Shown piece after piece: positions 1-6,615 of a stretch of DNA of 7,908 nt. Source of the DNA: Pseudomonadota bacterium (GTDB lineage Bacteria > Pseudomonadota > Alphaproteobacteria > Rhodospirillales > Magnetospirillaceae); NCBI GenBank assembly GCA_023437865.1, contig JAEZFE010000489.1, positions 1 through 7,908 of the forward strand, written 5' to 3'. Below the pieces are notes generated by a model. The model saw nothing but the letters and a program-made list of their open reading frames with translations. It was not told the DNA's origin and made no database searches. The position numbers were made by a program, and so were the translations under genes. Position 1 is the first letter of the stretch; every line of letters starts with the position of its first letter.

Positions 1-1
1 C

Positions 2-184
2 CCTACCGCTGGGGGGGGGCTGGTGGTGAAGGTCTTGCGGCAGGACCTTCACCGTGATTTCCGGAACCCTATCGCGCTTCGCCAAGCGCCGCTGGCGCCG
101 GGCGCCATGCTTTACTCGGACCATGCCGCCTCTATCGGCGCTGGAGGCTTGCCCACCAGCCAGCGCCTCCCTTACTTCATGTAA
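2..184 (+). CDS. Possible 3' end of an unidentified gene converging on flgL (doubtful)
   Basis: One forward frame is open from base 2 to a TAA at 182-184, giving 60 codons with no start inside the window. The translation contains LVVKVLRQDLHRDFRNPIAL and ends in LPYFM. I recognise no domain or motif. About three quarters of its codons end in G or C, which fits this genome, but an opposite-strand frame over the same bases (from an ATG at 124) scores about the same, so composition does not settle it. If real, it is the tail of a convergent gene that overlaps the last 13 bases of flgL. A G9 tract (11-19) lies inside it and encodes three glycines. It could equally be open by chance in GC-rich intergenic DNA. 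Confidence 0.25.
   Translation, partial: PTAGGGLVVKVLRQDLHRDFRNPIALRQAPLAPGAMLYSDHAASIGAGGLPTSQRLPYFM
25..53. repeat. 10-bp perfect inverted repeat (hairpin)
   Basis: The arms GGTGAAGGTC (25-34) and GACCTTCACC (44-53) are perfectly complementary around a 9-nt loop. Two G-U pairs could extend the stem if it is transcribed rightward. No U-run follows on either strand: the rightward flank is GTGATTTCC and the leftward flank is C-rich. A classical intrinsic terminator is therefore not supported. It lies about 120 bp beyond the flgL stop, so it could mark the end of the flagellar transcript or protect its 3' end. It could also simply be coding sequence of the doubtful convergent frame. Confidence 0.5.
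137..167 (-). terminator. Weak stem-loop just after flgL, possible transcript end
   Basis: The arms GGCGCTGG (137-144) and CCAGCGCC (160-167) pair perfectly over a 15-nt loop. An alternative, partly overlapping pairing is GGAGGC (143-148) with GCCTCC (165-170). The structure starts 4 bases past the flgL stop codon, a natural site for the end of the leftward flagellar operon. No U-tract follows in the leftward direction, so it would be a factor-dependent or processing end rather than a strong intrinsic terminator. The function is inferred from position only. Confidence 0.3.
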
Positions 185-1725
185 TTGAGCAGCGAGAGGT
201 CGCGCACGGTGGCCAGCGCCTTGTAACTGGCCTCCAGCGCGGTCTGGTCGTCCAGCAAGCGGGCCACCGCCTCAGTCTTGTCCACGGTGGCCATGTCGGA
301 GATGCGGATTGCCAGGAAGCCGGTATAGGCCTTGTGTTTGTCGCTGGTGTTCTTGATCAGGCTCAGGCTGGTGCCGACCTGACCGCGCAGTTGATCGATG
401 TCGCCGGTCTCTTCGACGCCGAACGGGCCGTTTCCGGTGGTGGTACGCGAGATGGCGTCCTGGATCAGCTGTCGGGCCTGCTCCAGTCGTTCCATGTTGT
501 TCTCGAGCCCGCCGGCGGTGCCGGGCTGGCCCTGGGCGATCAGCGCCATGGCGCGGAACGCCTTGTCGAAGACGGGGGCCGAGGCATAGATGCCCAGATC
601 CACCTTGCGGTTGGCATCCACGTGCTGCTGGAGCTGGATGTTGTCGCCCCGGTACCAGCTGGCGCTGTCCAGCGTGGCCGCCACTGGACCGCCCTCGGTG
701 GCCAGTTTGGTGCTCTTGACGGTGATCTTGAACGGCGGGCCGGCCGAGATGGCGGATACCTCGTACTGCCCATCATTGGTCTTGCTGACGCCGTCGATGT
801 CGACCACCGAGGCGCTGCCGCTGACGGAGAACACCGTGCCCACCGCGAATTGGGTCTGGTCGAAGGTGTTGGGCGCGGTGAAGGTGATGACGTCGTCGGC
901 CGTGAAGTTCACCAAACCGTATTCGGCCGGGCTGATGCCGGCCTTTTCGAAGACGCTGATACTGACGCCGTTTTCGCCCGCGCTGGGAATCAGCTTGGAG
1001 ACGCGCACCGTGGTGCCGGCGGCATCCACCGCCGAGACGGTGAAGTTCTTGCCCGCATTGTTGCCGGCGCCACCAACGGTGACGTAGCTGCCCGCCTTGA
1101 CCTGGCTCAGAGTGCCCGCATTCGCTGCCGCGATGGTGCCGTTGGTGGTGTTGATCGTGAAATTACCGGTATTGGCATTGTCGGTATGCAGTTCTTGCAG
1201 GCTGGCGGCGCGGGTGGTCGGATAGATGTGGTCGGCGCCGTCGAACATATTCTGAAAATCTTCGAATTTCTCCGCAGGCAACTGGACCGGCTCGTTGGCG
1301 ACGCGGCCGCCCGAGAAGATGTATTGACCGTCAATATTGGCCGACAGGTATGCCTGCAGGTTCACCATGGACTGGAAGGCGAATTCCTGTAGCTGCTTGA
1401 TGTTGGTGGGGTCTTTACTCTTGAACTGTTGATAATTGACCAGCCGCTGGTTGAAGTCCTTCATCTCCTTTTCGATGGCAGTCATGGAGACGTCGGCAGC
1501 ATTAAGACGGGTCGTTGCCACGTTGTTGTCCGAGAGGAACTTTTCGGCGCGCGACTTTTCGTTCTGCAGGTTGATCAACTGGTTGGTGTCGGTGCCAAGG
1601 CCAGTATAATTGGTCGACTTCAGCTCGGTCGCCACCTGCAACTGGGTCTTGTTCAGGCGGGTCTGGATCTCGGTCAGGCGAGACAGATACATCTGGCTGG
1701 CACCATAAGAGCCAATACGTGACAT
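172..1725 (-). CDS. flgL: Flagellar hook-filament junction protein FlgL, enlarged
   Basis: This is the second hook-associated protein. It is exported through the flagellar type III apparatus and forms the ring between FlgK and the filament. The protein has 517 residues. Residues 1-130 form the flagellin-like helical N-terminus, followed by the FlgL hallmark DGQYIFSGG at 132-140. The C-terminal helices end in LSLLNYMK, the usual FlgL/flagellin tail. Enterobacterial FlgL is about 317 residues; the extra length is a central insertion around 187-350, rich in Gly, Thr, Val and Ser. It carries two copies of a module with a closing ExxG and a YxVSAI/FTVSAV strand, near 186-256 and 279-347. The ATG at 1725 is preceded by GGGAGG (6-nt spacing), which sits against the flgK stop. 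The flgK-flgL gap is 12 nt and the gene is last in the operon. Confidence 0.95.
   Translation of the reverse strand: MSRIGSYGASQMYLSRLTEIQTRLNKTQLQVATELKSTNYTGLGTDTNQLINLQNEKSRAEKFLSDNNVATTRLNAADVSMTAIEKEMKDFNQRLVNYQQFKSKDPTNIKQLQEFAFQSMVNLQAYLSANIDGQYIFSGGRVANEPVQLPAEKFEDFQNMFDGADHIYPTTRAASLQELHTDNANTGNFTINTTNGTIAAANAGTLSQVKAGSYVTVGGAGNNAGKNFTVSAVDAAGTTVRVSKLIPSAGENGVSISVFEKAGISPAEYGLVNFTADDVITFTAPNTFDQTQFAVGTVFSVSGSASVVDIDGVSKTNDGQYEVSAISAGPPFKITVKSTKLATEGGPVAATLDSASWYRGDNIQLQQHVDANRKVDLGIYASAPVFDKAFRAMALIAQGQPGTAGGLENNMERLEQARQLIQDAISRTTTGNGPFGVEETGDIDQLRGQVGTSLSLIKNTSDKHKAYTGFLAIRISDMATVDKTEAVARLLDDQTALEASYKALATVRDLSLLNYMK
685..891 (-). repeat. FlgL insertion module, copy 2 (residues ~279-347)
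   Basis: The coded segment runs through FAVGTVFSVSG, KTNDGQYEVSAI, FKITVKSTKL and ATEGG. It matches the FlgK insertion (FGVGKTFSIAS, SANNGTYRVVG, EIVVEKVNV, LGG) in order and spacing, and copy 1 in the same protein. The alternating hydrophobic residues suggest a small beta-barrel or sandwich. The boundaries are judged by eye. Confidence 0.55.
958..1170 (-). repeat. FlgL insertion module, copy 1 (residues ~186-256)
   Basis: The coded segment includes TLSQVKAGSYVTVGG, NNAGKNFTVSAV, TTVRVSKLI and AGENG. It lines up with copy 2 (FAVGTVFSVSG, NDGQYEVSAI, FKITVKSTKL, TEGG). Identity at the protein level is modest, so the duplication is old or the copies were acquired separately. No clear nucleotide-level repeat is visible. 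Confidence 0.5.
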
Positions 1726-1737
1726 GGTCAGCCTCCC

Positions 1738-4563
1738 TTACCGGATCATCGAGGTGAGAGTTTCGAGCATTTCCTGCATTACGGTAATCACTTTCGCCGA
1801 TGCGGAATAGGCTTGCTGGTAATCCATCATGGCTGAAATTTCTTCGTCGATATTGACGCCGCTGTAAGAGGCGTTCTGGAACTCCAGCGAATGGTTCAGC
1901 TTTGTCTGGTAGTCCAGCTGGTCCTTGGAGTAGGCCGACGAGGTCGCCACCACCGAGATGGTGGCTGCGGCATATTCGGCGAAGCTGTACTTGCCGGCCG
2001 AAATGCTGCCGGCGGAATTCATATTAGCCTTGGAGTTCAGGGCTTCGGATAATTGCACGGCGACGGAATTGTCGCCCTCGGACAGGTAATAGCGGCTGAG
2101 GTCCGAGTTCCACTGCATGGTTCCGCGGCTGATCTTCTCCGGGCCCAGCTTGATGTCGCTGCGCACGGTCAGGTCCGCTGCGGTGCCATTGCGCGTAGGT
2201 TCCAGCCCCAGATCGGTCAGCAGGTTGTTGTTGTTGATGTCGAGGGTGGACGAGGCCCACACCTCGCCGCCTTCGGTCTGGCGGATGCGCAGGCGATAGC
2301 CCGAACCCTCGGGGACCACCGAAGCCTGGACGGGCTGGCGCTGCGTCATCTCCAGGGTCTGGCCCAGCGAAAGGGTCGAGCCCGACACGGTGCCGCCGGT
2401 CACCGTGACCGATAGCGTCTGGCCGCGCGAGTCGGTCAGGCGCAGGCGGCTGCCGGCGCCGTCCTTGACCACCGAGCCGGTTACCGTGCCCTGGCTGAGC
2501 CGCCCGGCGATTTCCTCCAGGGTGTAGGTGCCGGGCACAGTCAGTGTCACCGACACCAGCGAGCCGCTAGCATCCGCGACCGAGATGGTGGCCGGCGTCG
2601 TCAGGGTCCAAGACGTGTTGGTCAGCACCGCCGAGTCGTTGGTCTGGCTCTGGCTGTTGATCATTTCGGCGATCTTTTCCAGCGAGGCGCCTCTGGGGAT
2701 CGACAGCGTGTTGCCCAGCTTGCCGGTCTCGTCGTAAAGCGTCAGATCGCGGTTGGCCGTGGTAGTGAACGAGGATGGCTTGACGGCGCTGTCCTGCATG
2801 GACCGATCGCCGGGATTCACATAAAGGTCGTTCAACCCGAAGAAGTTCGAGAAGCCTTTGATGGTCTGATCCATCGCGCCGTCGCCGTTGACGTCGAACG
2901 AAATGGTGGCGTCGGTCTGAGTGTCGCCCAGCGTGCTGCTGCCCTGGTCGCGGAAGGCCAGACCGACGGTGGAATCGCCCACATCGACGACCATCTTGCC
3001 TTCGGCATTGAGGTTGACCGAGGCATTGGTGTAGCCCTGCGAACGCAGCCACGCCTCCACATGGGCGCTGACCTCGTTGACGGCCCATTGGTCGCGGCTG
3101 CCCTTGTTGTCGAAATCCGACAGCGACCGGTTGGTGCCGACGGTGGCTGCCGTGTACGAGCCAGTGAAATCCATCTGCATGATGGCGTTCAAGGTGGTCT
3201 GCTTGAGCTGATTGCCGTCCTTGTCGAAGGTGGCGATGACCACATCGTCCGAACCGCCCAATTGCATGGTCTGGCGGACGTTGACCTTCTCGACAACGAT
3301 CTCCGAGGTGTTGGTCCAGCCCACCACGCGGTAGGTGCCGTTGTTGGCGCTGTCCTCGGCCGAGGCGATGCTGAAGGTCTTGCCCACCCCGAAATTGGCG
3401 GCGCTGAACGGCGTGCCGGCAGCGGCGGTGATGGTGGACTGCCAGGGATTGGCGGCACTGGCGGCAAAGGCCAAGCTGGTGTGGGTGGCCGGTGGAATGC
3501 TGGTGGTGCCCTGGTAGATCACCGCGCCGGTGTCGGTCGGGTTGGGCACGATGTTGCCTTGCAGCGCGAAGGTGCGCGAGCCCTCGTACCGGCTCGACAG
3601 GTTGGGCAGGCTGGTGCCGCGGTTGTGCACCAGGTTCAGCGCGTCGCGCATCTGCCCGGCCATCTCGTCCAGATTGGCCTGCAGGTTGGGGATGGTGCTG
3701 TCGCGCATGTCCAGCAACGCACGCAACTTGCCGCCGGTGATCTCGGGGCCGAAATCCTGGGTGCCGCCTTGCACCGTGATGGGATTGAACTGGCCCGAGG
3801 CTGCCGCCATCCACGTGTCGGTGGTGGCGCTGGCCGAATAGGACAGTGGCTGTGGCTGGTTGTCGAGCAACATCTGGCCAGAGTTGCTGAAAATAGTGAA
3901 GGCGCCATCTGCCCGCTTGAAGTATTGAACGTCGACGTACTTGGCGAGGTCCGTCAGCAGCTGGTCGCGCTTGTCTTCCAGATCGGTAGTGCCGCTGGCG
4001 ATGGCGGAGTTTTTGACGATCTTCTGGTTCAGGTCGTGGATGTTATTGAGGATATCGTTGATGGTATTCACCGATTCCTCGATCTCGCGGTCGGCCTGAA
4101 CCCGGAAATCCTGCAGCGAGCCGGTCATGTTCGACAGCTGGTCGGCCACGTCCTGGGCGCTCTGCATGGTCGACCACTGCACGGCGGGCTTGTTGGGCGA
4201 GCCCGACAGGGTTTGGAAGGCCGTGAACAGGTCGTTTATCCGGTGGGCCATGGAGGTGGCGTCGCCCACCTCGCCGAACAGGTCGTCGATGCGGGGATAG
4301 TAGCTCTGCTCGACTTCCAGCTTGCCGGTGGTGGTCGACTGGCGCCGGATGTCCTTCAGCAGGCCCTCGCTGACCATGCGGGTGACGCTGCCCGTCTGCA
4401 CGCCAGCGCCATAGCCGGCCAGCACGCGGGACTCCGGGTTCATCACCTTGCGGGTGTAACCCTTGGTGTTCAGGTTCACCACGTTCTGCGAGACGACGTC
4501 CAGCCCGCGCTGGGCGGTCGTCAGTCCCGAGAGGGCGGTGTTCAATCCGAGGGTCAGTGACAT
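1738..4563 (-). CDS. flgK: Flagellar hook-associated protein 1 FlgK, enlarged
   Basis: FlgK is the first junction protein, added to the finished hook before FlgL and the filament. Residues 3-40 hold the rod/hook-family N-terminal helix, with LDVVSQNVVNLNTKGYTRK matching the NxxNxxTxGYxR signature. The C-terminus has the family's SGVNIDEEISAMMDYQQAYS followed by ASAKVITVMQEMLETL (901-936). Between them, about 95-315 are helical D1/D2 segments including LEDKRDQLLTDLAKYV. The remaining middle (about 330-860) is a large Thr/Ser/Gly-rich insertion, giving 941 residues against about 547 in Escherichia coli. The insertion holds a module shared with FlgL (374-437), a DVNGDGAMD calcium-loop-like motif (557-565) and two IN-type repeats (607-638, 660-691). 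The ATG at 4563 follows GGGGAG with normal spacing, 24 nt after the flgN stop. Confidence 0.96.
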   Translation of the reverse strand: MSLTLGLNTALSGLTTAQRGLDVVSQNVVNLNTKGYTRKVMNPESRVLAGYGAGVQTGSVTRMVSEGLLKDIRRQSTTTGKLEVEQSYYPRIDDLFGEVGDATSMAHRINDLFTAFQTLSGSPNKPAVQWSTMQSAQDVADQLSNMTGSLQDFRVQADREIEESVNTINDILNNIHDLNQKIVKNSAIASGTTDLEDKRDQLLTDLAKYVDVQYFKRADGAFTIFSNSGQMLLDNQPQPLSYSASATTDTWMAAASGQFNPITVQGGTQDFGPEITGGKLRALLDMRDSTIPNLQANLDEMAGQMRDALNLVHNRGTSLPNLSSRYEGSRTFALQGNIVPNPTDTGAVIYQGTTSIPPATHTSLAFAASAANPWQSTITAAAGTPFSAANFGVGKTFSIASAEDSANNGTYRVVGWTNTSEIVVEKVNVRQTMQLGGSDDVVIATFDKDGNQLKQTTLNAIMQMDFTGSYTAATVGTNRSLSDFDNKGSRDQWAVNEVSAHVEAWLRSQGYTNASVNLNAEGKMVVDVGDSTVGLAFRDQGSSTLGDTQTDATISFDVNGDGAMDQTIKGFSNFFGLNDLYVNPGDRSMQDSAVKPSSFTTTANRDLTLYDETGKLGNTLSIPRGASLEKIAEMINSQSQTNDSAVLTNTSWTLTTPATISVADASGSLVSVTLTVPGTYTLEEIAGRLSQGTVTGSVVKDGAGSRLRLTDSRGQTLSVTVTGGTVSGSTLSLGQTLEMTQRQPVQASVVPEGSGYRLRIRQTEGGEVWASSTLDINNNNLLTDLGLEPTRNGTAADLTVRSDIKLGPEKISRGTMQWNSDLSRYYLSEGDNSVAVQLSEALNSKANMNSAGSISAGKYSFAEYAAATISVVATSSAYSKDQLDYQTKLNHSLEFQNASYSGVNIDEEISAMMDYQQAYSASAKVITVMQEMLETLTSMIR
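3253..3444 (-). repeat. FlgK copy of the module shared with FlgL (residues ~374-437)
   Basis: The coded segment runs through FSAANFGVGKTFSIAS, DSANNGTYRVVG, SEIVVEKVNV and QLGG. It matches FlgL copy 2 in order, spacing and many residues: FxxxxFxVGxxFSI/V, then NN/DGxYxV, then an alternating valine strand, then GG. Neighbouring proteins in the hook-filament junction thus appear to carry the same inserted domain. Confidence 0.55.
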
Positions 4564-4587
4564 GATTGGCTCCCCGCCATTCTGGCG

Positions 4588-5025
4588 TCAGAGGGTCTGG
4601 TTGAAGGCCAGCGAGTTACCCTCGCCGGTGGAGTGGCCACCGAAATGGCCACCCGCGCTGTAGGTGACGGTGGAGGCCGTGGAGTTCTTCACCGCCGTCA
4701 CCACCGCATCCATCAGCATCTGGCAAGCTTCCATCTCCGCCCGGATGCGCCGGGCGTTCTCCTCGACCAGCAGCTTGAGGCGCTGGCCCAGGGCGAGGAG
4801 TTCTTCCTTCTGCTCGGGCTCCAGGCTGTCGACCAGCTCGGGCTCGTCGGCCATGGGCGCCACCGACTGTTCGTAGATGCGCGCCAGCGCCGCCTTGTTG
4901 TCGGCAAGCTCGCGCACTGTCAGGGGGTCGTGGTTGGCCAGGGCCTCGTTCTCGTATTCCAGCAGGTCGCACAGATGGGTGCAGGCCCACACGATGTCGT
5001 CATAGGGAATTGAAGTCGCGGTCAC
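4588..5025 (-). CDS. flgN: FlgN-like flagellar export chaperone
   Basis: This is a 145-residue, mainly helical protein. Acidic and hydrophobic heptads cover about 10-52 and 65-115, for example LCDLLEYENEALANHD and EELLALGQRLKLLVEENARR. That is the look of FlgN-family chaperones, which keep FlgK and FlgL unfolded and deliver them to the export gate. Its position directly upstream of flgK and flgL fits that role. The C-terminal tail is unstructured and Gly/His-rich (GGHFGGHS at 125-132, ending SLAFNQTL), like the flexible substrate-binding end of other FlgN proteins. The start is a GTG at 5025: an ideal AGGAGG (5034-5039) sits 8 nt upstream, and the gene begins 3 nt after the flgJ stop. Assignment rests on size, helicity and context, because the family is poorly conserved. 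Confidence 0.72.
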   Translation of the reverse strand: MTATSIPYDDIVWACTHLCDLLEYENEALANHDPLTVRELADNKAALARIYEQSVAPMADEPELVDSLEPEQKEELLALGQRLKLLVEENARRIRAEMEACQMLMDAVVTAVKNSTASTVTYSAGGHFGGHSTGEGNSLAFNQTL

Positions 5026-5028
5026 GGC

Positions 5029-5337
5029 TCAGACCTCCTGCTGCTTGAGCATCACGCGAGACACTTGGTCGGCGAGGCCGATGCCGTTGCCACGGTTGGC
5101 GATCATCTTGCCATACTCTTCCATCAGCATCGGGCGAAACATGGCTTCCGCCTGTCCGCCGCCGAACACGCCATCACCTTGCTCGAGACCGGTAAACATA
5201 TGGTTGAGCATCTGCGTCATGAACATCGCTTCAAACTGCTTGGCGGTGGCGCGCGTCTTCTCGGCGCTGGCGGCACGCACGTCCACCTGCTTGGGCTGTG
5301 CGAACTGGGCGCTGGCCGGAAGGGAGAGCTTGTCCAT
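5029..5337 (-). CDS. flgJ: Rod-binding protein, FlgJ N-domain / CheL type
   Basis: This 102-residue protein matches the rod-binding domain found at the N-terminus of enterobacterial FlgJ. It has AKQFEAMFMTQMLNHMF (32-48), FGGGQAEAMFRPMLMEEY (58-75) and the closing NRGNGIGLADQVSR (81-94). It probably acts in the periplasm, capping or scaffolding the growing rod. The C-terminal glycoside-hydrolase (muramidase) domain of the roughly 313-residue E. coli FlgJ is absent, as is usual in Alphaproteobacteria, where this protein is often annotated CheL. Its ATG overlaps the flgI stop by one base (TAATG), pointing to translational coupling. GAGG lies 7 nt upstream inside flgI. The gene is complete, not truncated: flgN follows at once with normal signals. 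Confidence 0.88.
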   Translation of the reverse strand: MDKLSLPASAQFAQPKQVDVRAASAEKTRATAKQFEAMFMTQMLNHMFTGLEQGDGVFGGGQAEAMFRPMLMEEYGKMIANRGNGIGLADQVSRVMLKQQEV

Positions 5338-6503
5338 TACAGCACCTCGATATCGGCTTGCAGGGCGCCGGCGGCCTTGATGGTCTGCAGGATGACGATC
5401 AGGTCGCGGGGGGTGACGCCCAGGGCGTTCAGGCCGTTGACCAGTTCCTGCAAGGTGACCTCATGCTTCATCACCGCCAGCTTGGAGGGCTGGCCTTCAT
5501 CCACCTCGATGTTGGTGCGGTCCACGGTGGTGGTCTCGCCGGTGGCCGAGAAGGGCGAGGGCTGCGACACCTGCGGGGTCTCGGTGATGCGGATGGTCAA
5601 TTGGCCCTGAGCGATGGCGACGGTGCTGATGCGCACGTTCTCGCCCATCACCACGGTACCGGTGGACTGGTCGATGACGATCTTGGCCACCTGGTCGGGC
5701 TCGACCTTCAGCTGCTCGATGTCGGTGAGCAGGGCCACCACGTTGCCGCGATGGCTGGGCGGCACGATCATCTGCACCGAACCGGGGTCGCTGGGGCGCG
5801 CCACCTCGGCGCCCAGATAGGAATTGACCGCCTGGGCGATACGGCGGGCGGTGGTGAAATCGGGGTTGCGCAGCGTCACCTTGACGCTTTCCATGTGGCT
5901 CATCTCGAACGGCAATTCACGTTCAACCATGGCGCCATTGGCGATGCGGCCCTTGGTCGGGATTCCCTTCTGGATCGAGGCAGCGGCGCCCTGGGCCGAA
6001 TACGAATTGGTGGCGACGCCGCCTTGGCTGACCGCATAAACCTCGCCATCGGCGCCGACCAGCGGGGTGACCAGCAAGGTGCCGCCCTCCACGCTCTTGG
6101 CGTCGCCCAGGGCCGAGACCGAGACGTCCAGCTTGGTGCCCTGGCGGGCAAAAGGCGGCAGCACGGCGGTGACCATGACGGCGGCGACGTTCTTGGGCTT
6201 CAGCGTCGCGATGGTGCCGCCCTGGCCGCGGATATTGACGCCCAGGCGCTCGAGCATGCCGACCAGCGATTCCTTGGTGAAAGGCGCGTTGGTCAGATCG
6301 TCGCCGGTGCCGTTCAGGCCGACCACGATGCCGTAGCCGACCAGCATATTTTCGCGCACGCCCTCGAAGTCGGCGATGTCCTTGATGCGCGAGGCACCCA
6401 GCGCAGTCTGCGGCATGCAGGCGATGGTGGCGGCCACCAGCCCGGCGGCGAGCACGAATGCGCGCATCCCGGTGGCGAAGGTGGTTGCTTTGGCTCGGAT
6501 CAT
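5337..6503 (-). CDS. flgI: Flagellar P-ring protein FlgI precursor
   Basis: FlgI is secreted by Sec and assembles in the periplasm around the rod as the P-ring, the bushing at the peptidoglycan layer. From the ATG at 6503 it has 388 residues. A signal peptide covers about 1-37, with Arg/Lys near the start, hydrophobic AFVLAAGLVAATIA and a cleavage region around ALGA. The mature part begins SRIKDIADFEGVRENMLVGY, the strongly conserved FlgI opening, followed by GIVVGLNGTGD and later VPPSHRGN. It ends with TLQELVNGLNALGVTPRDLI and the family-typical IKAAGALQADIEVL. The frame stays open upstream to 6623, but 6503 is preferred: it has GAGG at normal spacing, an immediate signal peptide, and a sigma-54 promoter at 6548-6563 that would lie inside the longer version. 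It is first in the operon, divergent from fliX. Confidence 0.95.
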   Translation of the reverse strand: MIRAKATTFATGMRAFVLAAGLVAATIACMPQTALGASRIKDIADFEGVRENMLVGYGIVVGLNGTGDDLTNAPFTKESLVGMLERLGVNIRGQGGTIATLKPKNVAAVMVTAVLPPFARQGTKLDVSVSALGDAKSVEGGTLLVTPLVGADGEVYAVSQGGVATNSYSAQGAAASIQKGIPTKGRIANGAMVERELPFEMSHMESVKVTLRNPDFTTARRIAQAVNSYLGAEVARPSDPGSVQMIVPPSHRGNVVALLTDIEQLKVEPDQVAKIVIDQSTGTVVMGENVRISTVAIAQGQLTIRITETPQVSQPSPFSATGETTTVDRTNIEVDEGQPSKLAVMKHEVTLQELVNGLNALGVTPRDLIVILQTIKAAGALQADIEVL

Positions 6504-6547
6504 GACGTCCTCGGTGCCCGCGGTAATAAGTTCTGCGCCGACCCCGA

Positions 6548-6563
6548 TGCGAATGCCATGCCA
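6548..6563 (-). promoter_or_regulatory. Sigma-54 (-24/-12) promoter of the flgI operon
   Basis: On the minus strand this site reads TGGCATGGCATTCGCA. It fits TGGCAYR-N4-TTGCW with one mismatch (TC for TT) and has the invariant GG and GC exactly 10 bases apart. The predicted transcript start is near 6537, leaving a leader of about 34 nt with the flgI ribosome site. Sigma-54 control of flgI operons is known in Caulobacter. I scanned the same intergenic region in the fliX direction and found no comparable GG-N10-GC site. Confidence 0.75.
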
Positions 6564-6615
6564 GGTGGCGAAACGGCGGAAAGCCTGGGGTTCGGCCGTT
6601 TTAACGCTTGGGAAA

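Noticed and set aside
1..124. Leftward frame from an ATG at 124 (beginning MVRVKHGARR)
   Set aside because: It has only 41 codons in view, is very basic at the start, has no known motif, and competes with an equally plausible frame on the other strand.
334..1392. 352-codon open frame on the + strand opposite flgL
   Set aside because: It is antisense to FlgL, Ala/Gly/Asp-rich with no motif, and has no operon context on that strand.
2567..3814. 415-codon open frame on the - strand within flgK
   Set aside because: It is an alternative frame of flgK with an Arg/Gln/His-rich translation. The FlgK frame is continuous through it with intact family ends.
3061..4560. 499-codon open frame on the + strand opposite flgK
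   Set aside because: It is antisense to the conserved FlgK N-terminal half and its translation is repetitive and Val/Gly/His-rich without recognisable motifs.
6414..6425. Possible lipobox (TIAC) in the FlgI signal peptide
   Set aside because: The -3 position is Thr rather than Leu/Val/Ile, and P-ring proteins are not lipoproteins. The following ALGA fits ordinary signal peptidase cleavage better.
6601..6615. CtrA-box-like TTAA-N7-GAAA in the flgI-fliX gap
   Set aside because: Only one half-site is intact (6 of 8 positions overall), which is easily met by chance, and CtrA control of this cluster is not otherwise shown.
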